Positions 1-10,742 of a stretch of DNA of 64,000 nt are shown in pieces. The stretch's first letter is position 1. Each line of letters begins with the position of its first letter. The translations under genes and the position numbers were made by a program. Location of the stretch: positions 247,001 through 311,000 of the forward strand of contig JALIZF010001517.1 in NCBI GenBank assembly GCA_029948255.1, in the 5' to 3' direction. This stretch comes from Telmatactis stephensoni. Lineage: Eukaryota > Cnidaria > Anthozoa > Actiniaria > Isophelliidae. The notes under the pieces were generated by a model. That model saw only the letters and a program-made list of their open reading frames with translations, made no database searches and was not told where the DNA came from.

Positions 1-81
1 GATAAAGCATTAATGAATAAAACATTAGTCCTTTATCAATTTACGATAAAGGACTAATATTTTATTCATTAATGCTTTATC
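1..81. repeat. Near-perfect 37-bp-arm palindrome at left edge
   Basis: Two 37-base arms (1-37 and 45-81) are inverted copies with one mismatch around a 7-base spacer. Each arm starts and ends with GATAAAG/CTTTATC-type sequence. It lies about 100 bases beyond the 3' end of the Crypton recombinase ORF and could be that element's terminal structure or an independent MITE. The window starts at its first base, so it may extend further left. Confidence 0.75.
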
Positions 82-181
82 AAGATCAAATGCAAGACGA
101 CAAAGCAACATATAGTCTTTAATTTTCAAGTTTTACCTTTAAGCTAGATAAATACATCTGTGTTATTACTTAACTGTTCAA

Positions 182-1628
182 TCATTTTGAATTAGTAAAC
201 GTTACATTGGTGAAAGTGCAGTTACTAAACACTAATTTAGGTGGACTAGCTGTACAAGCTTCACTAACTTTTGGTGTAGGCCGAGTTACACTGGTAGTGG
301 CACTCTCGTAATCTATGCCTGCTAATATTTCATCTGCCACATCTTCATTAAACATCAAATCATCATCAGATAAATTAATGCTGCATAATGTTTCATCAGA
401 AATTACATTATCAAAAAAATTATCCTCTAAGGTATCAAACAGACTGAACTCAAATGAAGGGTAATTTGTACTATCGTTAGCCTCGGAATTACAAGGACCT
501 AAAATTGAACTCGCTTGCTTTAACTGTTGATTTGAGACTCTTTCATATTTGAAAAGTGAATCTGATTTGTGACCCGTTCGATCTCTAATAAGCTTCTCTT
601 CAATACCACTTTGAAAAAGCCTAGTTGCAGTGGTTATCCTTAATGAATGTGCTGTCTTCCTTGCCAGGCCGGCCTTAGCACAAAGCTCATCTGGTAGAAT
701 ACCATTTAACTTATTTTCACCTAGAGGTCTTTGCTCAAATTCAAACTTACTGAAATCGCGATTTGGATAGAAATAGAAAGCCTTATCCTGTACTACTGAA
801 TCAAAAATTTTGATTTTTTCAAGATACAACTTATACAATTGTACTAAGCACCTGGGATGCTCTTTACCTGAATCGTGGCAAAAATGAGTGGATACTCTTG
901 GTGTATTTTTTAGATCTTTGAGGCCACCGTGAAACGTTTTGCTAAAACTTTCGTCAAAAGTAATCATGTTATCAGTAATCCTGAAATTAGCTATTCGCAA
1001 ATTGCGATGGTCTTTCGCCCTTAGACCAAATAATTTTCCATTATAGAAATAAATAGTGTGCAATAAACTAGTAGCAGAATTACCCCCTAACAGTCCTTTA
1101 GACCAAAGTATCTCCTCTTCTTCTGCTGTAACTGGTTCTCGTTGTGGTTTTGTGTTCTTAAGGCCAAATCCTTTTTTTGTGGACTCTTTCATTTCGGCGT
1201 CCATGACTTTTCTTAGCAAGGAAAATCTAGAATAAGAAGGTAAAGTCTTTATATAAAGCTTACGGTATGATTTACTCATATTGTTTTAATTTAACATTGA
1301 AAACTTACCTTTTATCACTCTTATCCATGAAGTTGTAGTCGTTCTTGTCTTCCAGGTATCGGTTTATACCACACACAATGCTGTTTAATGTCTTCGGTGG
1401 ATACAGGTCGCCGTGTTTTTTGGCAACTTCTTGCACAAATTTAATCATCCAGAAATTTAATGACTGCGCTCCCATTTCCTCCAGATTTGTGTCGCAATCT
1501 TGCAGAGTTTTAATGTCGCCAAAATTGAAACTAGTTTCTTCAAACTCTGCCTTTTTATTATTCCGGGCCTTTTGCCAGTCGCAAAACAGAGTTACTGTGT
1601 TTTCTTTGGGACACTTGAGCCTACACAA
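182..1628 (-). CDS. Crypton tyrosine recombinase, two exons
   Basis: DNA recombinase of a Crypton-type transposon, cutting and rejoining DNA through a catalytic tyrosine. Exon 1 (1628 to 1309) carries the N-terminal helical domain (motif NFWMIKF, then GDLYPPKTLNSIVCGINRYL). The intron runs 1308 to 1227 (AG|GTAAGT donor, TTCTTATTCTAG acceptor). Exon 2 (1226 to 182) starts with FSLLRKVMDAEMK and has the catalytic set FGLRAKDH (Arg), HSLR (His/Arg), TGHKS (His) and LFKYER (Tyr), as in the KIAA1958/ZMYM-related DUF3504 group. The phase-2 junction restores the frame. The N-terminus is uncertain: no ATG precedes exon 1 in frame before residue ~50, while an ATG at 1672 opens a short ORF in another frame that would need a 1-base shift to join. 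The catalytic domain looks intact. The family call is firm; activity is unknown. Confidence 0.85.
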
Positions 1629-1672
1629 TTGGCCTCTTCTTCTTTAGACTTAGGTTTCCTGAAACGCCTCAT

Positions 1673-2036
1673 TTTCCTTCGTTTATACCAGCGTTATTCT
1701 CGGGAACAGCTTATTGCTCTCAGTCGATAAACTGAACTAACTTTTCGCATCATCGTGAATAGTAATAAGTTTGAATTCCCTGGATAGTTATATTTTGAAA
1801 TGGTTTTCAGCTTTAAACAATTCCCACAGGCAATTAAATATCTGCACGTTGTATCTTATGAATGCAGCTCATCAAAGAAACATTGTTTCACTATTATTCG
1901 ATAACAAGATACTTATAATTAAACCCAGTTTTCTGCAAAAGTGTACAGTTACTTTACTTAAAACGAGAAAACCTCTCAGAAATATCTTTTTTATAAGATA
2001 TTTTACATATGAATTATACTAGGAGTTTGATAAGTT
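1673..2036. other. Unassigned flank of the Crypton
   Basis: AT-rich sequence between the Crypton 5' end and the right-hand palindrome. The open frames here are short and resemble no family I know. It is probably the 5' untranslated/promoter part of the Crypton if the palindrome at 2037 is its end. Confidence 0.4.
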
Positions 2037-2136
2037 GTATAAAGAACTCAAGAGCGTGTTTTATCGGCGCTAAAGATTCTCGCCTTCGGCTCGAATCTTT
2101 ATCAGCCGATAAAACACGCTCTTTCGTTCTTTATAC
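2037..2136. repeat. 100-bp imperfect palindrome
   Basis: The sequence from GTATAAAGAAC to GTTCTTTATAC folds on itself through most of its length, with arms containing AGCGTGTTTTATCGGC and AAGATTC and a centre at TCGCCTTCGGCT. It is a long cruciform-capable hairpin. Both this palindrome and the one at 1-81 contain TTTATC/GATAAA cores and they bracket the Crypton gene. Confidence 0.8.
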
Positions 2137-2962
2137 ATTACATAAACAATATATTGATTTGGGTTAAATAAGCTTTGTTCAAGGCAAATCAAATTTCGAA
2201 AATGATTTTTTTACGCGTTTAACTGTCATAAAAAGAGCATTTTGTGATCTTACTAAGAGTTTGAGCTGTTACGTGAAAAGCGAAGCCAAACGACCTTAAC
2301 AATATGCATAAGATTCACACATCTAGATTTGATTTGGATACCTTAGACCCTCTACCACATTACTGGGTGTATAAATAAGGAAAAAGTTAAGAAAAACCAA
2401 TCCTCCAAGCGAGAAAACCCAACATTTATACGAATTTCGAAATTGCTAACACATCTTTCCTATGCGCCAGCGATTTCAAATAAATAGATCACAGCGGCAT
2501 TCCATAAAAGCACTATTAACCAATCAAAACCTAGGGTTTACATCATAACAAAGATGGAGGACGAAGTTGAAGAACTCCAATTTACGTGCAAGGAAGGAAA
2601 ATATCTCGTATATTTTCCCTGAATTAGGTTTGTAGTTGTGTAAATATATCAACTGATACTTACATAAGAGTAAAACAGTTGTTTTTAAGTAATAAAAACA
2701 ATAAATTCATTGAATATTGACAATTTTAATGTGGTCAAACTTCAGACGATCTGTAACGCATTGTGATAATTTAGATAGCTAGTCTAAGAAATTGTTCGTT
2801 TCTTCGGTGGATTCTTTATCTCATTAGCCCTGTTTACTTAGACAGATACAATTACAGGAAATCCTATAAGCATTCACTGCATTTTGGCGCAAAATTCGAA
2901 ACGATTGAGCAAGAAGTTTACATTCACGAACAGCGTTTTACGCTATATTCACTTGAAACAAC
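2137..2962. other. Unassigned region upstream of transposase-like gene
   Basis: No gene recognised. It probably contains the promoter and 5' leader of the gene starting at 2963. A 22-codon ORF with a good start context lies at 2553 but has no support. Confidence 0.4.
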
Positions 2963-5900
2963 ATGGATAATACATTTTTAAATCCAAAAACTTGTGGATT
3001 TGGAAGAGTTGCGGCAATTCAATCTGCTAGAAAATCGCAAGAGCTCGTAGTAAGAGAGAATTTGTCGATGGCTGACTTCAGCGCGCGCTGTTCACAAACT
3101 CAGTATGATTTGTTTAACGAAGTCTTTAGAGCAAGAGGTAGCTTCTTCCTCATTGATTTTAAGGAGTTCAAAGAGAAGTTTAAAAATCTCCAGACCGCAG
3201 TAAACAGATGGAGTCCAAGGAAGAAAGACGAGAGGAATTCCTATCTCGACCATTTCTCTGTCGAAAAATGGCAACAGCTCTCTGAAGCCAAAAAACGTGA
3301 GCATACACTGTTTGACTGTAAAGGGTGTTTCCAAAACCACACTCGCGAACAATCTTGGTTTCCAGTCAAATCACGAAGATTACTTGGCAAGGCAAAAGAG
3401 AATCCTTTTGTAGCTACCAACCAAATTTCGAGTAAAGTTTCAAATAAGTTGACTTTGGCCAAGACGGCTCTTAAAGAGACTGCTAAAGGACTGTATAAGG
3501 CCATAAATGAAGTGTTCAAAAGTGTATCAGGTGGTACATCATTTGCAGAAGCACTGACGAAGGTACCAGAGGCAAACCTAGAAAAAAAGAAGTCCCCACA
3601 TGAAAAAAAGAAAGCCAGAAGAAGCATTCTTCGTGAAGCTAAAGATGAAACAGAAGCCAAATGGAAAGAAACGTCTCTAATAAGGTACATTATCATCATT
3701 ATTATTAATTATTATTACTATGCATTAGGTTAACAACAAAAGCAATTTACAATAATAATTTGGCAACCAAAACAAAAACAGCAAATATATATTCCCTTTC
3801 TAGAAGAACTTCAGGCTAGAGGAAATAATAATCATTGTGGGTGGTTAAGGTTAAGGTGGTTAAGGTTAGGCAAGGGGGGGGGAGGGGGGAGAGAGGGAAG
3901 GTTGTGGTTACCAAAAGGTTAAGAAAAATTAAATTATACAATATTTACACTAAGACTTTTTCTCAACACAGATGCTTAGGCAACCGCCAATCATTAAAAG
4001 CTAGACAGCGAGATAGGTTGTGCATGTCTTTTGAAAGCCAAGAAGCAGCAATAATGAGAAGGGAACAAGAAAACATGGCCCCAGAAACCAAAAGGAGGAA
4101 GAAAGACCATGTTGGCAGCTCACAAAATGTAATATGGGACAAACAAGGACTGAAGCAAGAGGTGGAAGGTTATGAAGATGGAAAAGCTGTTAACTGGAGT
4201 GCACTGGCAAAGAAATATGTGACAAACCAGAATGGAGAAATGGCAGGGAACGGAGGTCAGATCATTAAAGAATTCCTACAAAGTGAAGGTGTAAATGTTA
4301 ACAGATTAAAAAGGCCTTACGAGTATAAAGGAGAAGAAAAAAGAGTTCGCCGCAAGAAACTTCGGGGAAAAGGAGGTATAGTGTAATTTTAACAAAATAA
4401 ATTTTTCAGTTAACAAATAAAAATTCAGTATTTAAAAGGAGAATTCAAAAAGTATTTAAAAAAAACCAAAATCATAATTATATCTAAATACAAGGATTAG
4501 AACATACATGTTTATAAACACAAGAAAACATTTGTCACTAAATATATTTCAAAATTGAATTATTTGACAAATATTTGTTAATCTCTGTTTTTTGTTTTTG
4601 TTTTTTTTTTTTTTTTTCAGGTGAAATTACTCTTCCAACACCTGAAACAAATGAAGAGCTTAAAGAAGTATTGAGATTAAAGATCCAGAGTGGAGAATAT
4701 ACTGTTGGGGAATTAATTGTTCCAAAAAAATACAAGAAATTGGTACTTGATGACAAAGGAGATGTGATTGTAAAAGAATTTATAATTCAAGGGAGAAAGA
4801 TGCCATTAGATGAAATACGACTCAAGACACTTCAGAAACATTTAAAGTATATGAGACACCATAATAATTCATATTATGATGAGATGTCACGATTAGATGT
4901 AGCAAGTCAATTAAAGAAGCTCAATGAATTTGACGACAGTGAAGGATTGGATGCTATGAGAAGGAAATTGAAACACTTAGAAAGACAAAGGCATCTCATG
5001 GTTTGGCATGATCACTCCACTGTTGCCAACCATGGTCATATTGTTTTTATGGTATGCAATGCTTATGACCCAGCTATATATTACACACCAGAGGAATACT
5101 ACGATATTCATGGCCTCACAGTGGACATCCAAACTGAGGTTGAAAAGCCTGAGATTTATATTGTAGGAAGGTGTAGCAGCAGTGACGTGGAGCAACTGGC
5201 ATACACTGAAACCAGATGTGATTGTCTCAAAGTACTATCCACTCCATTAGAGATAGTTCCTGGTGTGCCTATCAATGATGTGATGAGGTTTTTTAAGGGT
5301 GATGGTCCAGCTGTAGCATTTGAGACTGGACAGCAAAAGGGGGGACATTATTTTTGCTCTGTCTGTGGAATGCATGCTGTAATGAGCGATGATTTACAAC
5401 ATTTTTTTAGATGTAAACATGTTTCTCTCCAAGACAAGCAAAGCAAAGTTATAAAGGGGAGGATAGGCAAGCAAAATTCCAACAACAAATGTCCTAAGCC
5501 ACTAGAAGACCTCAAACTGAAAGATCTTATGAAAGAACTTCAATGCAGAAACCTCTTGCCTGAAAGCTGCAATGATCCAGACCTTCCCCAACCAAAAAAG
5601 TCAGAACTTCAAGACATCCTTACAGATGAGCTCAAAGGCACTCGGAGAGTACCAGCCCTATTGTACTGCACACCAACATCTCCACTTTCAACATACAACC
5701 TTGATTGTTATGAAGCACTGCAATGTGAACCCATGCATGATCTATCTAACCATATCAAAAATGTCCTAGAAGAACTACCAAGCCATTTAACACCACAGCA
5801 AAAATCAGTTTTTGACGAAACCTTCAAAATAGCATTGGGAGGTAAGGAAACTAAACGTGCAACAGACTACAGGCATGCCATAATTCTTTTTGCCAAGAGA

Positions 5901-7445
5901 CTGAAAAACGTTCTACCAGAAACACTTAACACATTACTGACCACCCTTGTAGAAATGCAAGAGATTCTTTACACCAAGGATTACAATAGATGCCCTAGAA
6001 TGATTCTCAGATACCATAACATTTCTTTTCTCCATTTCTTAATGTGCAAAATTGAGTTTGGCTCAAAGCCAAAGGCTTTGACAAATCGAAAACTTTATGG
6101 AAAGTACCTACATGACCTAATCTCACACCAACCTATCCAACTAAGAATAATCTCTGGTCCCTCATGTAATGCAGAAAATGAAGAACGCACCTTTAATGCC
6201 ATAAAAAACATTACAGCTTCCACCTCAAATTACAGACCATCCCATCTCATCAGTAACATACTCCTCAGACTGCAAGCAGAGCAGAAGATGGCTTCACCCT
6301 GTGACCCAATTAAAACTCAACAAAATGAAATTTCCAAAGCTGCAGCATCCATCACAAGCACTTCCAATACAGTCATACCAAGTTTCATCCTAGAAGATAA
6401 GACATACAGCAAGATCTGGCAAGCTCACCTGGAAAGAATCAGTGACTTCCTTCTACCAGGTGAAGGCATCTGGTGGAGATACATACAAGATTATAATGAA
6501 GTAGAATTCTTAGACTCCAGAAATGAGTCTGATTGTAAACCAGAAGGCCCACTCCTGCACCACTTCCGGTCCACTAATTTCAAGAATGAAGAGGATTATC
6601 TGTCACAGAGTTGGAATCAGTGCCTCGCAACCAAAGTTAAATTGCCAACCCACTATTTATATCAAGAAAATGCCAAAGGTAAAGTAGTGTGAGTAGCAAC
6701 CAACTACCTGCGTGAAACTTGTGAGGATGAAACCATCTTAGCTGATGATAATTCCTCAACTAACACTGTACAACCCAATAATGATCCTGACATTCAAGAC
6801 CAAGATGATGAAAGAGTTGTTGGTGTTTTGGAATCAGATTTTGATGGGGATAATGAAGAGCACAGTAATTTTGAGATAGACATGTGTGTAGATGATGATT
6901 CTAACACAGCTAGTGCCAATCAATGCCTCATGAACACAGAATTACAGACAACAGCACATTTAACTCCTTCTAGCATTACAACAAAAGAAATGGAAAAGAT
7001 ATTTTCAACTTACCTTACTCAAGATTTACCCAATAGCAATCCATCTGACTCTGAAAATAATACAAAAAGACACATAAGATGTAAAAACAATTCTCCTCGC
7101 CAACAAATTGAAACAAAACTTGGTAAAGCTATCGAAACTGTTTTAGGCTCAATAGCAGAAGTTCAAAAACTAGACACTGTCAGAAAGATGCTGAGAAGCA
7201 ATCCCAAAAATTCTACATTACAGAAAAATTATGATACCATCCTAGCTCCAATACAAACAAAAATTCTTGCTGAAAGAACAGAGCTAAAAAACAAATTCAA
7301 AGACTGGGAGAAAAAATACATTCTAAGCAACCAATGTGTGGCTCCTTCATATGAAGAAATACATGAAGACCCATTTGCTTCTCAATGTTTGAAGAAGATA
7401 AAATACTGTGATGCATTACTTAAACAATGGAATATAAAGCTGTAA
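2963..7445 (+). pseudogene. Putative DDE-type transposase gene with zinc finger and SAP-like segment, three exons, one TGA
   Basis: Exon 1 is 2963-3684 (donor AG|GTACAT), exon 2 is 3972-4375 (AG|GTATAG) and exon 3 starts at 4621 after a long T tract and CAG. The junctions keep one frame (phases 2 and 1). Exon 3 encodes a conserved core: FFKGDGPAVAFE (acidic residue at ~5301), a Cys2-His-Cys finger (CSVCGMH...CKH, 5356-5421), a SAP-like helix pair (~5490-5630), EPMHDLSNHIKN (acidic residue at ~5739) and SGPSCNAENEER (glutamate at ~6174). I infer these acids form a DDE triad; no family name is certain, though similar proteins are abundant in cnidarian genomes. A TGA at 6690-6692 ends the ORF, yet the same frame stays open to 7445 with a charged, coiled-coil-like tail. 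The first exon is lysine-rich with possible zinc-binding cysteines near CKGC. Probably a single-nonsense pseudogene; a short C-terminal isoform is the alternative. Confidence 0.6.
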
Positions 7446-7460
7446 AAACTCATTGAAATA

Positions 7461-7568
7461 GAGTGGTTGTCATATAAACCCATAAAACACAGTGCACTAC
7501 CAGTCAAACAAAGTGAAAAAATTACAATTATGCTGTTAGTGGATTTCACAGGGTTTTGACAACCACTC
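7461..7568. repeat. Small inverted-repeat unit 3' of the transposase-like gene
   Basis: GAGTGGTTGTCA...AAACCC at 7461-7480 is the reverse complement of GGGTTTTGACAACCACTC at 7551-7568. It is 108 bases long in total. It starts 16 bases after the stop of the preceding ORF, so it may be the element's 3' terminus, a transcript-end hairpin or a short MITE. I did not find a matching copy upstream of 2963. Confidence 0.6.
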
Positions 7569-8667
7569 ATCCAAACATCACTGATTATGTACTAAGTAGA
7601 AATTGGAATAATGGAACAATTGATTTAGCTAGAACTTATCAAATTCAGTACTATGTGTAATATTGAATTTTGGTAAATCATTCAAGCATGTTTATATGCT
7701 TTAATACATATCCTAATATAGAAGGAGCTAGAAGTATGTGTAAAAAAGTACTTAATAACTAGTTTGAATGCATGAATCGCACTGAGATAGACAAACTACT
7801 GTTTGGCTCATCAGCAGTTTTCTTCTGACTAACCAAATGAAAATTTCACCATTATCATATAGAATTAAAAGTAGTAAGTTAAATACTTATGTTCTTGATG
7901 TGAGAATGAATACATCAAATAACTGAAGCTTTTTCTGTACATAATCAAGTCATAATGAACTTTGAATTTGTAAATATCAACAATGCATAAGCTTAAGCTT
8001 AAATTATGAACGAAAGGTACGTAACAAAAATAAGTAAAGTATTTAAGCTCACCTCATGAGTGTCTAGGTACAGCATGCACAGTACTGCAGCTCGATCCCT
8101 GTAGTTTATACAAATGTACAATATAAACAGTCACTTCTAGGTGTTTATTTCACGTTACAGACTTTGAAATATTGAAATGTGTGATCGTAAACATAAGCTT
8201 CTAACATAATATGCCTGAAAATATCAATAACTTGCAGCATACATAATAAAATTGCTTTGAGCCATTCTGATAAAAGAACAATCTATTTCACAAATAGTAT
8301 TTCGCTTTCGCTTTGCAAGTCAAGCTAGCTAGCTGCTTTAGATTTTTCACTAAAATTAGCTTATGGCGGCTCACGAAAACGCGCTCGGCCATTACACGCA
8401 AAAACTCACTCTATAGACTTAAAACACAGAATATTAATATCTAATACTCACCAATCGAAGAAACCGTTTCTTTTGACTTAGGAGCACACCATTGGCAATC
8501 CACAAATTATAAAATAAAGCGTATAATTCTATCACAAAGACAGCCTGAAAACACTTTTCACTGATTTACTGTTATGCAAATCGTACCAATATCACTATAG
8601 CAACGATACTGAGACTCGCTTGCATGCCTTACTTCGCTGGGGGCATTTTTGCTCAGTGACCCATGCC
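7569..8667. other. Unassigned AT-rich region
   Basis: No coding region, RNA gene or clear repeat structure recognised. Only short ORFs are present. Confidence 0.4.
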
Positions 8668-8772
8668 TTAAGATCCCTGAGTAGTATTAGATGATGGTGG
8701 CCGGTAGATTACAACAAGCCGTAGACTAGTTGTAGAATGTTGCATATAAACCTCTGTAAACTCAAAAGATTT
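8668..8772 (-). pseudogene. LINE endonuclease scrap
   Basis: The - strand peptide SLRLVVIYRPPSSN matches the start of the APE-type endonuclease core of CR1/L2-like non-LTR retrotransposons (typically RLVVIYRPP). Only about 35 codons remain, ending in a stop. It is joined directly to the truncated finger gene on its right, so a LINE fragment and a gene fragment have been fused by insertion or deletion. Confidence 0.6.
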
Positions 8773-9309
8773 AAATTTGGTACTTGTGCTGAGACTGCTT
8801 TGCTGTCTCACTGTCAGGAAACATCCTCGAAAATAACTCAGATATATCCCTAGACATATTGAAGGAAAGGTGACTTGCAACTAATTTCAATGTCCATAAA
8901 ACTTCAGCATGAAGCACATCGTCTTTAGTGAGATAACTCGTAATAGAGCTTGGAGGTTTTGAAACTGCTGCATCAGGTGGTGACGGTGGAACTGTGAGTT
9001 CAGTCTTGATGGCGGACTTTGCTGTGGCTTGTTCTGATGTTTCATTGTTTATGGACTTTATGCTGGCTGTAACAGTCGAACTTAAGCCAAAATCAGACAG
9101 AGTAACTCCTTGCTTACGTTGAACCATATCCCTGTGCTTCCCACTTTTGGCGTGGGACTTCAGGGCGCTTTCGCCCATTGTTGAGAATTCAATTAGACAA
9201 TCACAAAATTTACATAAACTTTCTTCTTGTCGCCCTTAAAAGGCTTGATCCAGTCTTTGTATTGGGGATCAGCTTCCCATTTAATATTGTATAGACATTG
9301 ACCTTTCAT
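8773..9309 (-). pseudogene. BED/C2H2-type zinc-finger gene fragment (hAT-like)
   Basis: An ATG at 9309 starts an ORF with an aromatic-rich leader (KWEADPQYKDWIKPF). After a 1-base frameshift near 9225 the frame continues as CKFCDCLIEFSTMGESALK, then SHAKSGKH: a Cys2-His2 finger of BED type. It is followed by a Ser/Pro-rich linker and the conserved helix region AEVLWTLKLVASHLSFN...LFSRMFPDSE. That order is typical of transposase-related BED-finger proteins found in many animals. The ORF stops shortly after FPDSE, where the family normally continues for hundreds of residues. It is therefore a 3'-truncated, frameshifted relic. Assignment to hAT is probable but not shown by a catalytic domain. 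Confidence 0.55.
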
Positions 9310-9544
9310 TGTTCTTTCTGAAGCACTCATGAGTGACGATTGATCAACTCCACCGCCATCTTGAAAAAATACCCAGAATGCAATGCACGTCTCCAGGGCC
9401 TACTGTCTAAAGCAAGAAGAGATGGCCCTGGGACACGATTGTAATAGTAATTTTCAATTATTTTTTTGTGATTTGTGAATGTAGAAAAGACGCAAGCTCT
9501 GTTTTTTGAGTTTATTAAAATGGCAAGATAACAATTCAGGGACA

Positions 9545-9677
9545 CCAAAAAGTTTTTAAGGCAATTTTAAAAGAATTCAAGGACTTTTCAAGGGAAAAAG
9601 GCAAAATTGCGAAATTCAAGGACTTTTTATGGATGAACTCATTTTCAAGGACTTTTCAAGGCTTGTGCGAACCATGC
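9545..9677. repeat. Dispersed short repeat with TTCAAGGACTTTT motif
   Basis: The motif TTCAAGGACTTTTCAAGG recurs with small changes at about 9575, 9620 and 9645. The block abuts the broken end of the Helitron relic at 9678 and may be part of the neighbouring finger element. Confidence 0.45.
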
Positions 9678-10348
9678 AATAGACTTGATGGCACACCATT
9701 ACTAGGTAGTATATTCAATGCTTGTTGATCTATTTGTACATCTGAATAGTGTGGATTATTATGTACAAGCCATAGCAATGCATCATGTACTTTCTGTCAC
9801 CATACATTGACATCTTTGAAAGTATTATTTCTACCTTTGACCTTAACAATAATTACAGATAGGTCTTTAGGATACCTAGGCAATGAAGATGCAAGCTCTT
9901 TAACATTTCGAGGTAAATTAATACAATGTCCAGAGTATCCTCTCTGAACCCCTGGTTTAATATATACTCTCATGATTGGAAGAGCACGTGCAATAAGCAT
10001 TTCCTCTACTTGAGACAAACCATGTAACTGAGGTGGTACTGGAGATGGAATCATTGAATTTTCAACAAAAAACTTCTTTGGAGACTTTTTATCTCGTGCA
10101 CATCTTGAGCATACATAAGTGTTTGGTGATCTTGGTTTAGATTTCAAAGGCCATGCCTCATGGCATACAGTGCATTTGAAAACAAAATATAAAATGAATT
10201 TATGAAAGCTTGAAATATTTCTTTTTGCCCAACTTTGCTCATGTAACTTACCATTCTCAGAGGTATTGAAATCATTCAAGTATTGCTTTTGATTATCTGC
10301 CTCACTAATCCGAGTGGTTTTCTTTTGTGTCATATGCATTTTGAGCAT
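9678..10348 (-). pseudogene. Helitron DUF6570-like domain
   Basis: The frame contains [11 protein letters not shown]...[11 protein letters not shown] (two CxxC pairs, likely zinc-binding), then [44 protein letters not shown] and LPRYPKDL. These are hallmarks of the DUF6570 region that precedes Rep in many animal Helitrons. A TGA at about 9795 replaces what is probably an arginine codon (CGA to TGA); the frame then continues as QKVHDALLWLVHNNPHYSD to 9678, where unrelated repeat sequence begins. Its function in Helitrons is unknown. Confidence 0.75.
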
Positions 10349-10560
10349 CTAATCTAGTTTGTCTGTCATTATCACTTTCCAGGCAAATTCTTTTTTTATT
10401 ATATGCATTCTGAGCATCTTAATCTAGTCCGTCTGTCAGAATCATTTTCTTCTAAAATTTTTCGTTTCTTTATATGCATTTTGTGCAGCTAATTGGTTGT
10501 TTCAGTTTCATTCTGTCATTTGCCGTTTAACATATTGATTGATTCATATTTGCTAGTCTA
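10320..10560 (-). repeat. Degenerate tandem repeat encoding QNAY-type units
   Basis: Three to four imperfect units of about 75 bases, each with TATGCATTTTGAGCA-like sequence on the + strand. On the - strand they encode variants of [11 protein letters not shown], a charged repeat often seen ahead of the DUF6570 domain in Helitron proteins. Frames differ between units, so the array is decayed. Confidence 0.55.
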
Positions 10561-10742
10561 GTTTCCCTTTGTATTGGAGTCTCTTCGGAAATTTTTCTCT
10601 TTTGATATTCTCTTGCTTTTCTGAGTCTTTCCTCTTTTTTACAAGAACTCTCTTTATTGCTTTGTCTTTTACAGGAACTTTTGTAATTACATGAATTTAT
10701 TGTAAAGGAAAATTGAGAAAGACTGTGAAATTCAAACTGGCA

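Noticed and set aside
2553..2621. Small ORF with good start context (MEDEVEELQF...)
   Set aside because: Only 22 codons, no donor in a sensible place and no known motif; kept only as a note in the flanking region.
4538..4756. Minus-strand ORF over the T tract at 4600
   Set aside because: It is antisense to exon 3 and the polypyrimidine tract of the transposase-like gene.
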